In this document: piece after piece, positions 53,524-63,698 of the stretch
How the letters are laid out: each line of letters opens with the position of its first letter
Numbering within the stretch: position 1 is the first letter of the stretch
Assembly (NCBI GenBank): GCA_963783085.1
Contig: CAWAMJ010000006.1
Span: 124,001 to 188,000 of the forward strand
From: CAVYUC01 sp963783085
GTDB lineage: Bacteria > Bacteroidota > Bacteroidia > Bacteroidales > Prolixibacteraceae
DNA length: 64,000 nucleotides
Direction of reading: 5' to 3'
Program-made: the position numbers and the translations under genes
The notes under the pieces: generated by a model
The model's database searches: none
What the model saw: the letters and a program-made list of their open reading frames with translations, nothing else
Told to the model about the DNA's origin: nothing

Positions 53524-54574
53524 ATGACTAAAACCGAACAATTCCATCACCTTCACCAAAAAGGAACACTCGCAGAAAAAGTACTCTTCCGACCGATTTT
53601 AATGTATTTTGCTGCAAACTTTATCGGGAAAACCTATGGCGAATTTGCTTCCGATTACAAGGTGCTGGTGGAAGCCAACCTGCGCTGTATGGATGAATTT
53701 GGGCTGGATATGCTGGGCCTGATTTCAGACCCGTACCGCGAAACCAGCGCTTTCGGAGCAAAAATTAAGTATATTCCCGACGGAGTGCCGCGATGTTTGA
53801 ACTACGTTGTGCAAAGCATGGACGATGTAATCCACCTGAAAAATCCCGATGTTTACAAAGAAGAACGAACATCAGACAGAATAAAAGGGGGTGAATTGCT
53901 GTCGAAAAAAACACAGGGGAATGTTCCCATCATCGGCTGGATTGAAGGCCCGCTTGCAGAAGCATGCGATTTGGCAGGTGTCGAAAACATGATGATGCAG
54001 TTGATGATTGACCCCGATTTTGCAAACCGGCTGATGGACAAATGCATGATTACTGCAAAAGATTTTGCCAGGGCCCAGATTGAAGCCGGTTGCGAAATCA
54101 TAGGAATGGGCGATGCTGTCTGTTCGCAGATCGATACGGATACATATAATTTGCTTGTAAAAGATCGGCACAAGGAGTTGATAAGTTACATTCATGATCT
54201 GGGTGGAAAAATCAAGCTGCACATTTGCGGCGATACCAACCATTTGCTGCCTTCGTACAAAGAGTTAAACCTCGATATTCTCGACCTCGACTGGCAGGTC
54301 GATATTGCACATGCCCGCGAAATTTTAGGTGAAAAAGTGATTCTGGCGGGAAACATCAATCCGGTTTTAGTGCAGAATAAGACGCGCAGACGAGGTTTTT
54401 CAAATGAGCAAAAACCTGGTGGAGAAATACAAAAATGAACGTTTTATTTTATCGGCAGGCTGCGAAATTACTGTTTTAACCCCACCCGAAAACCTGAAAG
54501 CCATGAGCGATGCAACTGTCATAATTTTACGGTTCAGCAATAAAAACCAACTGCTCATCAGAATAAGTTTTTAG
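53524..54574 (+). pseudogene. MtaA/CmuA-type uroporphyrinogen-decarboxylase-family protein, frameshifted near 54386
   Basis: The family transfers methyl groups between corrinoid proteins and thiols or decarboxylates uroporphyrinogen. The protein shows IGWIEGPLAEACDLAGVENM, and the zinc-site HxC in IKLHICGDTNHLLPS; it is MtaA-like, not a true HemE. The first frame ends at 54438 with the odd tail TRRRGFSNEQKPGGEIQK. Dropping one G in CGCGC at about 54386 restores TPDEVFQMSKNLVEKY, then ILSAGCEITVLTPPENLKAM, the expected C-terminus; that frame runs to 54574. The end beyond about 54515 still looks unusual. Confidence 0.82.
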
Positions 54575-54635
54575 TACAATTTAAAAAACCGGAATTTTGG
54601 GGATAATATTTCTTTAAAAGCTGAAACGTAATTCA

Positions 54636-55684
54636 ATGATTCATCCCACTCAAAATAAAAGTCTCAAACAAAAGCTGTACTGGCACCTGAAAATAACTAA
54701 TTGGCGCTTTTTTCATCGCACTTTTTTTCAGCATTGTTCTATCCGGAAAAGTCTTTAATCCGCAATTACCCGGAATGTGGGTGATAACAATCATTCAGCT
54801 CGAAATTTTTATCTGGCTGGGTGCCCTGTTTTTCAATTCATTAAAAGTTGGTACGCCGGGTTTTAAAAAGAAATTGCTAATCCGGTTACTCATTTTCTAT
54901 TTGTCGGTAATGGCAATTGCCGGATTGTTTTTCATACTGATTTTTTTCTTTTACTTTTTAAAAGGAAGTTACGAATTCGACAATTTCTTCACTGCATTGC
55001 AGCACCTCGAAATGAAGCAGTTTTTTACTTCAACACTGGTCGGTTTCACGCTTGGCGACACTGTTTTTCTTTTATGTGCAGTGGGACGAGGCCCTGAAAC
55101 GTGAGCAGAAACTGACACAGGAAAAACTGATATTTCAGTATGAAACCCTGAAAAAGCAGGTCAATCCGCATTTCTTGTTCAACAGCTTAAATACACTTTC
55201 GTCGCTGGTGCGCGGAAATCCTGAATTGTCGGAAAAATTTATTCAGAAACTGTCGGCAATTTACCGGTTTGTGCTGGATAACGAAGAAAAAGAACTGGTG
55301 CCGGTTGCCTCTGAAATGAAGTTTGTGAAAGACTTTTTTTACCTTCAGAAAATCCGGGACGAAGAAAAAATAGAACTCAAAATTGAAGTGAACAACAAAC
55401 AGGAAATGCAGATTGTGCCGGTTTCACTGCAACTGCTGGTTGAAAATGCGCTGAAACATAATTCGGCCACGCGCAGCCAGCCGCTGTTAATTATTGTTCA
55501 CGATGAAGGTCTCGACAAAATTGTGGTGCGGAATAACCTGCAGAAAAAAACACAACTGAACGAATCATCAAAAATCGGTTTGAAAAACCTGAACGAACGC
55601 TGCCGGCTGATTTTGAACCGCGAAATTGAAGTGCAGGAAACGCCGGATGAATTTGTGGTGAAGGTTCCCGTAAAAATTAAATAA
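54636..55684 (+). pseudogene. LytS-type sensor histidine kinase with two frameshifts
   Basis: The N-terminus (ATG at 54636, KQKLYWHLKITNWR) is followed by four membrane helices and a His_kinase domain: LIFQYETLKKQVNPHFLFNS with the phosphorylated His, NTLSSLV, LLVENALKHN and GLKNLNERCRLI. The reading frame moves +1 around 54708 and again around 55065. Deleting one T from T6 near 54706-54712, and one from T5 near 55062-55068, restores NWRFFIALFFSIV and GDTVFFYVQWDEALKREQ. With both fixed, it is a normal LytS/YehU-type kinase for the LytTR regulator that follows 42 bases later. Confidence 0.85.
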
Positions 55685-55726
55685 TCCTGTCCTTATACTT
55701 GTGTCTAAAAGTCTCAAATCTATAAA

Positions 55727-56479
55727 ATGAAAGTAATAATTGTAGAAGACGAAAAACTTGCAGCCGAAAAACTACAGCATTTACTGGCCAAAGCCGACCC
55801 AAATATTGAGGTGGTAAAAAAGCTTGAATCGGTGGGTGAATCGGTGAACTGGTTTTCGGCAAATAAAAACTACGACCTTATTTTTATGGACATTCAACTC
55901 GATGACGGAATTTCATTCGAGATTTTTGATGCAGTAAAAATTGAGGCACCGGTAATATTCACCACCGCCTACAACGAATACGCCATCCGCGCCTTTAAGG
56001 TAAACAGTGTGGATTACCTGCTGAAACCCATTGATGAGGAGGCACTTGAAACGGCATTGCAGAAATTTCACCGGCTGTTTTCGGAGAAAAACAATTTCGA
56101 ATTTAATATTTCGAAGGTCGTTGAGCAGCTGTCAAAATCATATAAAACCCGCTTTTTTGTGAAAATTGGTATTCATTTTCAATCGGTTCCGGTAGAAGAT
56201 GTATCTTGTTTTTTTGTAGAAGAACGGTGCACCTTCCTCAAAACCAAAAACGGCAAAAATTACGATCTGGACCAGTCGCTCGATCAAATCCAGAAAATTG
56301 TTGACCCCGGCTTGTTTTTCCGGGTTAACCGCAATTTTTTGGTGAATATTAATTTCATCACTCAAATTACCAGCTATTCCACAAGCCGCCTGAAACTAAA
56401 ACTCGAAAATTGTGACGACGAAAATCTGATTGTCAGCCGCGACAAAGTTTCGGAGTTTAAAAGCTGGATGGATCGGTAA
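55727..56479 (+). CDS. LytTR family response regulator
   Basis: A 250-residue response regulator: receiver with Asp in LIFMDIQLDDGI (preceded by IIVEDEK and followed by PVIFTTAYNEYAIRAF and LLKPIDE), and a LytTR DNA-binding domain from about 145 (FFVKIGIHFQSVPVEDVS, VNRNFLVNINFITQITSYST). It pairs with the LytS kinase just upstream. The target genes cannot be read from the sequence. Confidence 0.93.
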   Translation: MKVIIVEDEKLAAEKLQHLLAKADPNIEVVKKLESVGESVNWFSANKNYDLIFMDIQLDDGISFEIFDAVKIEAPVIFTTAYNEYAIRAFKVNSVDYLLKPIDEEALETALQKFHRLFSEKNNFEFNISKVVEQLSKSYKTRFFVKIGIHFQSVPVEDVSCFFVEERCTFLKTKNGKNYDLDQSLDQIQKIVDPGLFFRVNRNFLVNINFITQITSYSTSRLKLKLENCDDENLIVSRDKVSEFKSWMDR

Positions 56480-56627
56480 AATAATATTCTACCTGAAAGG
56501 ACTCTATTCTGAAAACAAAAAAAGGAAGCCAATTCCTTTTTTTCTGCAGTCGCAAAGTATTGAAACAACATTCCTTTCAGTTATTTCGAATAAATAGTTT
56601 GTATTTTTGAAATAAAAAATTTTAAAA

Positions 56628-56867
56628 ATGGATATACAAACACGGAAAATTACTTTTATTAAAAAATTTCTCGATCTGGATGATGAGAAGCTTATTTTTC
56701 TATTTGAAAAATTATTGGAGAAGGAAGGAGAAAGAAAACTCAGTAAAAAATTTTGTAGAATGACATTGGAAGAATTTAATGCAAGAATTGATAAATCGCT
56801 TTCAGATTTTGCTGAAGGAAGGGTGACAGAATCCGATAAATTGATTGCTGAAATAGAATCGTGGTAA
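56628..56867 (+). CDS. RelB/ParD-like antitoxin (orphaned)
   Basis: A 79-residue acidic helical protein: FIKKFLDLDDEKLIFLFEKL, then TLEEFNARIDKSLSDFAEGR and the acidic end LIAEIESW, the usual layout of Bacteroidota antitoxins that partner RelE/ParE toxins. It overlaps by one base (TAATG) with the decayed toxin gene. A -7 element TATTTTTG lies at 56602-56609. With the toxin broken it is an orphan, possibly still a repressor or a cross-neutraliser. Confidence 0.8.
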   Translation: MDIQTRKITFIKKFLDLDDEKLIFLFEKLLEKEGERKLSKKFCRMTLEEFNARIDKSLSDFAEGRVTESDKLIAEIESW

Positions 56868-57156
56868 TGAAAATTTACTGGAGCAATTTTGCAAAAACTG
56901 AACTTTAGAAAATCTTTTACTACTATAAACAAAATGTTAGTGAACGAGTAGCGAAAGCACTTGTTTTGGGAATTGAAAAAACTACACAAATTCTTAAAAC
57001 GAATCCACGGTTGGGACATATTGAGCAGTTATTGGCTGACAGATATCCGGAATTCCGCTATTTATTTATTGGATAAATGGAGGAATTAACAGAATTGAAA
57101 TTGTTGATGTTTTCGATACCAGACAAAATCCAGATAAGATGAATACTGAAAGGTAA
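56867..57156 (+). pseudogene. RelE/ParE toxin remnant (nonsense codon and deletion)
   Basis: The frame starts MKIYWSNFAKTEL, then meets a TAG at 56906-56908 where a codon such as Gln or Lys is expected. It continues KIFYYYKQNVSERVAKALVL ... RYPEFRYLFI to a second stop at 57074-57076. A different frame then gives IYWINGGINRIEIVDVFD and ends at 57156. The missing block (about GNYKI) and the frame change point to a short deletion within the TTATTTATT repeat. This is a RelE/ParE mRNA interferase or gyrase toxin that can no longer be made, next to its intact antitoxin. Confidence 0.82.
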
Positions 57157-57200
57157 AAAAGATTCCATCTGTATTTATTCAACTCATACAGATGGAATCT
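57155..57200 (-). terminator. terminator of the GH97 gene
   Basis: AGATTCCATCTGTA (57160-57173) pairs perfectly with TACAGATGGAATCT (57187-57200), 14 bases. On the minus strand it is followed by TTTTTT. Confidence 0.85.
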
Positions 57201-57238
57201 TCTCTTCTCTTTCTATCTACTTACTACTGATTATCTCA

Positions 57239-59186
57239 CTACTTCTTCGATATAATTCCAACCCAGCCGCCACCGGGCGCCATATCGATTTTAACTTTCG
57301 AATTGCTGGACACGTCCATTTCTTCCTGTTTAAAATCGGCGGCATGTTTTGCTGCATTTACGCCGTCTTTCCAGATTTCAAGGGTGTAATTTCCTGCATC
57401 CAGGAAACTGAGATCCAGTTCCAGCGTAGCGCGGAGTCCAGTCGGTCATGGCGCCAACAAACCACTTATCGCCGGAGCGGCGGGCAACTAAAATATAATC
57501 GCTCACTTTTGCGTCGAGCACTTTTGTATCGTCCCAAACAGTGGGCACAGCTTCCAGAAATTCCATTGCTTCCGGCTCTCTGTAATAATTCGACGGATTA
57601 TCGGAAAGCATTTGCAGCGGACTTTCAAAAACCACGTACATTCCCAACTGGTGGCAGCGTGTTCCGGGGCTCATTGGCTCCGTAAACACTGAATTAAAAT
57701 TTCTCCGGTTTGCATTCAGCATCGCACCGGGTGTAAAATCCATTGGTCCGGCAACCATCCGGATGAACGGCAACGTCAGGTTGTATTCCGGATTTGGAAC
57801 AGAGTCCCATTTGTTGTTTTCCATTCCTTTTACACCTTCGCGGGTGATAACATTCGGATATTTACGGCGCAATCCTGCCGGTTTGTAAGCGCCGTGGAAA
57901 TCAACCAGCAATTGCCGTTCGGCACATTCACGCGCAATTTTCTCATAGAAATTAACCATCCACTGATCGTCGCGTTGCATAAAATCAATCTTGATTCCTT
58001 TCACACCCCACTCCTGAAACTGGTCGAGCGCTTCTTCAAGCTTGTCGTCCAAAGCTTTCCAGACCACCCACAGAATCACGCCCACATTTTTGTCTTTCCC
58101 ATAATCTACCAGTTCCTTCACATCAATATCGTCCACCACGTTCATGATGTTGTCGAGATGGTACCAGCCTTCATCCAGAATAATATAATTGAGGCCGTAT
58201 TTTGCTGCAAAATCTATGTAATATTTGTAGGTTTCGTTATTGATACCCGATTCAAAATCAACTCCATAAACATTATTTGCATTCCACCAGTCCCAGGCAA
58301 CTTTCCCGGGTTTTATCCAACCGGTATTTTCGAGCACCTTTTCGGGAGCCAGTTTGTAAATCATTTCCGACTGAACCAAATCAGCATCCTTCCCGGTAAT
58401 AATCATTGCCCGCCACGGGAATGTTCTTGCACCTTCACATTCAGCAATATAATCAGCATATTTCACAGGTCTTACATCGCGGTCGCTGGTTTGTCGGGTT
58501 TCCAAAACCACTCCGGGAAATGTTCCAACCAACGTATTTTTATTTTCTGCAGAACCTTTCAAATACATTCCAGGATAATCAATTAAATCCGATTCTGAAA
58601 GGTAAACTTTTACGTTATTGTCACAATCGACCAGCATTCCGGTCGATCCCATTCGCGACGGGGTAATTTCCGACAGTTTTACATATTTATATACCCGTTC
58701 CTGATGCGTATAAAAACTTTCTTCTTCGGGAAACCAAACTGGATAATCGGCAGGAAAGGCAAATGTTGCCTGTTCCGCGGCGACTTTAAACGGTTCTTTT
58801 CTGTCTATTCCCCAGCGGTACGCAACTCCTTCATCGTAAGCGCGAAACTGCAACGTATAACCTTTGAAAGAAAGCGTCAGTAAATTATATTTATCGTCGA
58901 TTGTAGCATATTTTCTCGGTAACACAGGTGTCAGTTCTTCATCAACAGAAGTTATTCTGTCTTTTTTCACTTTGGCATTTTTTCCGAGAATTTCATTATC
59001 GATCGTTAACGAAATTGCTGAAGGTGAAATAATTTCGGCGCCATTTAGAAAAACTGAATATTCTATTTTATTCTCTACGGAAATTTTCACAGATAATCGG
59101 TGCGTTGGAGATTCAACGGTGTATTCTTTTGCATTCACCATGAACGTGCAGATTAGCAACAGGAAAAACAACAGATATTTTTTCAT
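57239..59186 (-). pseudogene. GH97 glycoside hydrolase, frameshifted near 57428
   Basis: A secreted enzyme (signal peptide MKKYLLFFLLLICTFMVNA) with an N-terminal beta-sandwich, a TIM barrel (KIDFMQRDDQWMVNFYEKIA, FHGAYKPAGLRRKYPNVITR) and a C-terminal beta-sheet. The loop FHGAYKPAG without the extra glutamate of SusB favours the retaining GH97b type (alpha-galactosidase-like). The first frame stops at 57378 after GTGSQFPGCRKLHP. The neighbouring frame reads LELDLSFLDAGNYTLEIWKD ... APGGGWVGIISKK, a perfect GH97 end at 57239. One extra base around 57425-57432 explains it. Confidence 0.85.
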
Positions 59187-59621
59187 TTCGAATGGTTTTT
59201 AATTTGAATGTGGAAGATAGAAAGATTTTTTGAAAAAAGCTGCAAATGGTATTTGCTTCGGAAGAAACCCATTTATCCCATTCCGGGACATCTTATAGTA
59301 AAAACTCCAAAAATAGACGGCCAGCTAATTCTATGTTAAATGACGGTGTTGGTTTGAGAATAATAAGCGGCTGGTATCAAATAAATAGATGTAATTTTAT
59401 GGTAGCTGCATGAATAGCTGATATTCAGTACTTTTGTGGTTGTAAGGTGGATTTATCGGTGTTTTCGTTTCCCTTTGATTGTCCCGTATCAGGATAGAGT
59501 TTTTCAATCCTGTACGACGTCTAACCTGCTATTTTATGTTTGGTTGGAATGGTTTATTTTTGCCGCCGCTTAAAAAAGCAGTAAAAATTACTGCATTCAA
59601 AATAATGAATCCGATTAAGTT
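59187..59621. other. 435-base divergent gap with -7 element for the adhesin-like gene
   Basis: TATTTTTG at 59555-59562 is a -7 match without a well-placed -33 (TTTT at 59532 is the best). In the leader, GCAGTAA (59578-59584) and TTACTGC (59588-59594) form a small perfect hairpin. The rest shows no gene, repeat or RNA I can name. Confidence 0.4.
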
Positions 59622-61256
59622 GTGATATCAAACATTAAAAAGATATTACTATTATCTCTTTTTGTTGTAGTATTTCCGTTTTTATCGAGCGGACAATACG
59701 TATCCAAAGATAATAATACCGGTGCTTTCACAGACGATGCCACATGGATTGGTGGTGTTGCACCTGATCCTTCTTTAAGAGACACAGATACTAAAATCTA
59801 TGGCAGGGTTACCAGTTACATTTCGTTAACCATCGATAACGGAAATATAATGGATGTTTACGATACCCTTTTCATTAAAGGGGATTTGACTGTAAAAAAC
59901 GACGCCAATTTTATCATCCACGAAAGCGCCGTTTGCATCATTTACGGCAATGTTGACATTAAAAACAAAGTAGATTTGGCTTTTGGAAGTACGTTTATTG
60001 TTACCGGTGATTTCACAGCTACAGGTTCGCAAGCCACCATTGATATTCAGGACGGCGCCGCCGTTTATATTTTAGGCACAAACGACAGCCCGCTTTTTAG
60101 CTGCGATAATACGGGCAACTACGACCCTCCGGGAGATGCCGTATGTGACTATGGCGATATCATTTCATTGGAAGATAATGAAAACGAGACCGGAGGAATC
60201 TACGATGTATTTGTGTCGGATGATTCGCTAAAAGGAGTCACTCCTGTTTATGTGGAGCTTTGCGATGCGGGCGACGCCACCGTTGAAACATTGTTTAAAG
60301 ACGGCACCAGTTATCAATGGCGGGATTCACTTGGGACAGCGCTTGCCGGAGAAACCGGAATGTCTTTTACCACCAATATACCCGGTGAATATTTTGCCAC
60401 CTTCGACTATGACGGAGGTACGATTACCACACATCGCATTAAAATAAAAACTCCACACATTACAGCAGAATTTGATGCAACCGATGTTTCCTGCCCGGGC
60501 GCCACAGATGGAACCATTACTTTTTTTAATCCGTCAGGTGGAAGTGGGAGCTATGAATATTCCATTGACGGAGGTGCAAATTGGTACACAAGTGAAACAT
60601 TTGCAAACCTTGCAGAAGGAACTTACAATCTTCAGGTTAAAGACTCGGGAGGAACCTGCAGTACCGTACTTAATAATACTTTTCTGCTAACCAGTACCGA
60701 TTACGAAAATCCGCTTATAACCTGTCCTGCTGATATCACTCAATTATCAGACGCAGGAGTATGCTATGCTGCCATTACATATTTGGGAAATATTGTACTA
60801 TCCGACAATTGCACGGCTGTGAGTGATCTGACGCCACATAATGATGCACCTGCGAGTAACCGGTATTCCGTTGGAACTAGAATCATCAACTGGTCGGTTA
60901 CAGACGAAGCGGGGAACATGGCTACCTGCCAGCAATCAATAACCATTAATCCGGCTGAAATTATCGATGTAGCAGTTTCCGATTTAGGCAACACGTGTCA
61001 GGATGGTGAAACCGGCACGACCACAACTTTAATTTGGGATTTGGTGCTGATTGCAGGGGCAGAAGACTGGACCTTCGATTACACCATAAATGACGGCAGC
61101 ACAGATGTTCAAGCTGGAACCGGAGTAGCCGCACAAGGCGACACTCAAATTTTCTACGAAATGACAAACAGCACGGCCACAGATAAAACCTACACATTGA
61201 CCATTTTCAACGTGGTGGATGAATGCGGGACTGTGGAAACCGAAAACAAACAATAA
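59622..61256 (+). CDS. exported adhesin-like protein with SprB and HYR repeats
   Basis: A 544-residue exported protein with a GTG start and signal peptide cut after SSGQ. Residues about 25-190 are beta-helix-like (NGNIMDVYDTLFIKGDLTVK). A SprB-type repeat follows (DVSCPGATDGTITFFNPSGG, GSYEYSIDGGANW), then a HYR domain (ITCPADITQLSDAGVCYAAI ... IINWSVTDEAGNMATCQQS) and another domain at 465-544. It stops with TAA TAG at 61254-61259, yet the same frame continues GSGNNVWITSMGIFNLTINK, so the C-terminus may be truncated. It probably acts on the surface in gliding or adhesion via T9SS, though no CTD is seen here. Confidence 0.78.
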   Translation: MISNIKKILLLSLFVVVFPFLSSGQYVSKDNNTGAFTDDATWIGGVAPDPSLRDTDTKIYGRVTSYISLTIDNGNIMDVYDTLFIKGDLTVKNDANFIIHESAVCIIYGNVDIKNKVDLAFGSTFIVTGDFTATGSQATIDIQDGAAVYILGTNDSPLFSCDNTGNYDPPGDAVCDYGDIISLEDNENETGGIYDVFVSDDSLKGVTPVYVELCDAGDATVETLFKDGTSYQWRDSLGTALAGETGMSFTTNIPGEYFATFDYDGGTITTHRIKIKTPHITAEFDATDVSCPGATDGTITFFNPSGGSGSYEYSIDGGANWYTSETFANLAEGTYNLQVKDSGGTCSTVLNNTFLLTSTDYENPLITCPADITQLSDAGVCYAAITYLGNIVLSDNCTAVSDLTPHNDAPASNRYSVGTRIINWSVTDEAGNMATCQQSITINPAEIIDVAVSDLGNTCQDGETGTTTTLIWDLVLIAGAEDWTFDYTINDGSTDVQAGTGVAAQGDTQIFYEMTNSTATDKTYTLTIFNVVDECGTVETENKQ

Positions 61257-61361
61257 TAGGGATCAGGTAATAATGTATGGATTACCTCAATGGGAATTTT
61301 TAATTTAACAATTAATAAATAAATAAAAATCAAAAACAATTTCAATAACTAAAGTTTCGAA

Positions 61362-62206
61362 ATGATGAAGAAGATTATTTTTACTCTGATGACTGTTTTT
61401 GTTCTCGTATTATTAGCGGGAACTGCAAAAAGTGCTAACGAAACCACCGTATTACCGGGGGGAACATATACCTATAACTTAACAGGTGTGTATTCTTTTA
61501 ATGCTGCTACAGCTACGGTTACATATGATGGAACCGGAGGGATTATTACAGAGCTCTCCAGCAGTTTCACTATAACTGCTCAAACTGAATCCACTGTTTC
61601 ATTTTCTATTCAGTATGGGACACAAGCATCTCCTGCAACTTCGGGTACGATAACGGTTGAGATTGCAGACGGTACTTCTAATTGTTCTAACTCCATTCAG
61701 CTGGATATTACTGTTTCAGCTCTTCCGGTTTATACGCTTAATATTGAGGCTATTACCAATGGATATTCAGAATGCCAGGCAAGAACTGGTGCCGGAGATA
61801 ATACTGCAGACGCAGTAGGGACAGAATCAAACTCGTTTACTTTCGAAGTAACTCCTGATGTGCAGAATGTTACAGGTAATTTTGATTATTCATATACCAT
61901 TAGTTTACCAACCAATGCTGAGTTAACAATTTTAGTAATGGGTCAGGTGCTGTTGCGGCTTATAGTGGAGGTGTAGTTTCTTATTCAGATGTAAATGCTG
62001 TTACAACGGATGTATTTACGATTACCTTTAAAACGACTACTGGAATAGATACGCAAATATTAACGGCGACTTTAACTGCCGGTACTTCATCAACACTAAT
62101 TCCTGTTGACGGAGGGGGCATATATAATGCCATTGTAGCTGATGGCGGAAGTTTAACGCAATCCGTAACAGTTAAAGCTGTACCAACAATTGGTTCATTT
62201 CAGTAA
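61362..62206 (+). pseudogene. exported repeat-type protein, -1 frameshift near 61929
   Basis: The signal peptide is MMKKIIFTLMTVFVLVLLAG cut after AKSA. The mature part has two beta-rich domains: one around FTITAQTESTVSFSIQYGTQ, another starting YTLNIEAITNGYSECQARTG. The first frame stops at 61976 with LTILVMGQVLLRLIVEV. Adding one A in ACAATTTT at 61927-61933 gives ELTNFSNGSGAVAAYSGGVV, then DVFTITFKTTTGIDTQILTA, ending at 62206. This reads as a complete exported protein of about 281 residues. Function is unknown; by context it belongs with the adhesin-like cluster. Confidence 0.72.
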
Positions 62207-62216
62207 CATTTAACCT

Positions 62217-63041
62217 ATGAACCGTTCCACAAATAAAATCATACTGATATGTTTACTTCTGATATCGGGAATTAAAATTGTTGGTCAAAATCCATACGAA
62301 ATACCTGTTGAAGGAAGTACGCACTCTTATACCTGCAACGGTATTACCGAAGGAAGCAACTACACATTTTATGTAACTACGGAAACGCAGAATCAAACAG
62401 GAGAATATGATTTTATTGGCAGTGAATCGGGTACAGTAGGAAATGATGGATTAGCATCTGTCCGGATTCAATGGAATGAGGGTTCTGCTTTAAGTGAATA
62501 CGAGGTGTGGCTGGAAGTAAATCTCTCCGGTTGCTCCAATACCATATTTATCGAAGTGTTACCGCAGCCCAACAATCGGGCTGCCGGTTTCTATGCGGAG
62601 TTGAGTAATTCATGTTATGAACCGGGAGGCAACGGCTTTGAACTGCCGTTGTCGTTCCCGGGGAATAACAGTGAACCACTTTCTGAAACTTATTTTCCGT
62701 TGAACGTGGAATTCACCGTGAACGGGAAAAGGTTTTCTCAGTCATTGGAATACAATTCGCAACTGTTGCAAATCGCTGATGAAATGGTTTATGCCAATCC
62801 CTCGCAGGATACGCAGGTGTTCGTGGAAATTACGAAAGTGACAGATAAATTCAATGCGGCAGTTCGTCCTGAAGAAGCGAAGAAATCGCACATCCGGACC
62901 ATCTTTGCGATTCCGGAAATTGAGTTTTCACAAAAACAAAAGGAAAAACAGTTGAATGAGGAAATTATGGCTCATATTGCTGATGGTTCTGAACGTCTGG
63001 AGTTTACAGGCACAGAATCAAATCATACGTGGTACGAATAA
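62217..63041 (+). CDS. exported hypothetical protein of the adhesin-like cluster
   Basis: A 274-residue exported protein (signal peptide MNRSTNKIILICLLLISGIK, cut near VGQN). A beta-sandwich with YEIPVEGSTHSYTCNGITEG and GCSNTIFIEVLPQPNNRAAG resembles PKD/CHU-type modules with a Cys-containing loop. The last 28 residues lie inside the next gene, an overlap of 86 bases; one base change in the A-rich stretch 62930-62950 would instead stop it at TGA 62953-62955, directly before the next ATG. No named family. Confidence 0.65.
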   Translation: MNRSTNKIILICLLLISGIKIVGQNPYEIPVEGSTHSYTCNGITEGSNYTFYVTTETQNQTGEYDFIGSESGTVGNDGLASVRIQWNEGSALSEYEVWLEVNLSGCSNTIFIEVLPQPNNRAAGFYAELSNSCYEPGGNGFELPLSFPGNNSEPLSETYFPLNVEFTVNGKRFSQSLEYNSQLLQIADEMVYANPSQDTQVFVEITKVTDKFNAAVRPEEAKKSHIRTIFAIPEIEFSQKQKEKQLNEEIMAHIADGSERLEFTGTESNHTWYE

Positions 63042-63690
63042 AACCCATTCGGTGAAGCTGGTGACCGGGAATGCGGGAAACGCCGTTTATTCCTGGGCGG
63101 TTATTCCTGCCTCGGGTTCTTCTACCAATATTGATGTCGTTGCCGACAGCGTTATAACTATTTCGTGGGATGGCGAACCGGGAATCTACACGCTGATGGC
63201 CAGCGTCGTTGATGGGAACGGCTGTGTCAGTGAAAGAATCAGCCGCGAGTTTGAAATTGTTTCACCGGGCGATTTGATATTTGCCGCGTCAACTCCTTCT
63301 ACTTCGGTTTGTTCGGCTTTGGCTGTGCGGGCTGGTGGACAGAATCTGCAGGAAACGCAAAGTACTTTTCAGGTGGTTTATGCCGGAGATGCGAATCTTA
63401 CTTCAGCAAAAATAACCGTTCGAAATCCGAATGGTGAGTTTATTGATCTGGATGGAAATGTTTTATCTGATCAGGATAATCCGGAAGTTTTAGTGAAAAA
63501 TGATGGCGATGATAAAATCATTGATTTAAACATTGACGATGGCTGGGAAAATACCCGCGACAGCGAAGTTCTGTTTACCATAAAGCTTATCTCGGTTCTC
63601 ACGCCCGGGAATCTTGAAATTCCGGCGAATCAGCAAAACGATGTCGTTCGGACCATCACAGTTTTACCCAAACCTGTTATTGGCTTTTAA
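62956..63690 (+). CDS. exported protein with Ig-like beta-sandwich repeats
   Basis: A 244-residue secreted protein: signal peptide MRKLWLILLMVLNVWSLQAQ, then two beta-sandwich modules. The first contains NAVYSWAVIPASGSSTN and EPGIYTLMASVVDGNGC, resembling PKD-like domains with a conserved Cys. The second begins TPSTSVCSALAVRAGGQ and holds QVVYAGDANLTSAKITVRNP. It ends RTITVLPKPVIGF. It shares the exported beta-sandwich, Cys-loop style of its neighbours. Surface role by inference, no family name. Confidence 0.72.
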   Translation: MRKLWLILLMVLNVWSLQAQNQIIRGTNKTHSVKLVTGNAGNAVYSWAVIPASGSSTNIDVVADSVITISWDGEPGIYTLMASVVDGNGCVSERISREFEIVSPGDLIFAASTPSTSVCSALAVRAGGQNLQETQSTFQVVYAGDANLTSAKITVRNPNGEFIDLDGNVLSDQDNPEVLVKNDGDDKIIDLNIDDGWENTRDSEVLFTIKLISVLTPGNLEIPANQQNDVVRTITVLPKPVIGF

Positions 63691-63698
63691 TTGAAAAA

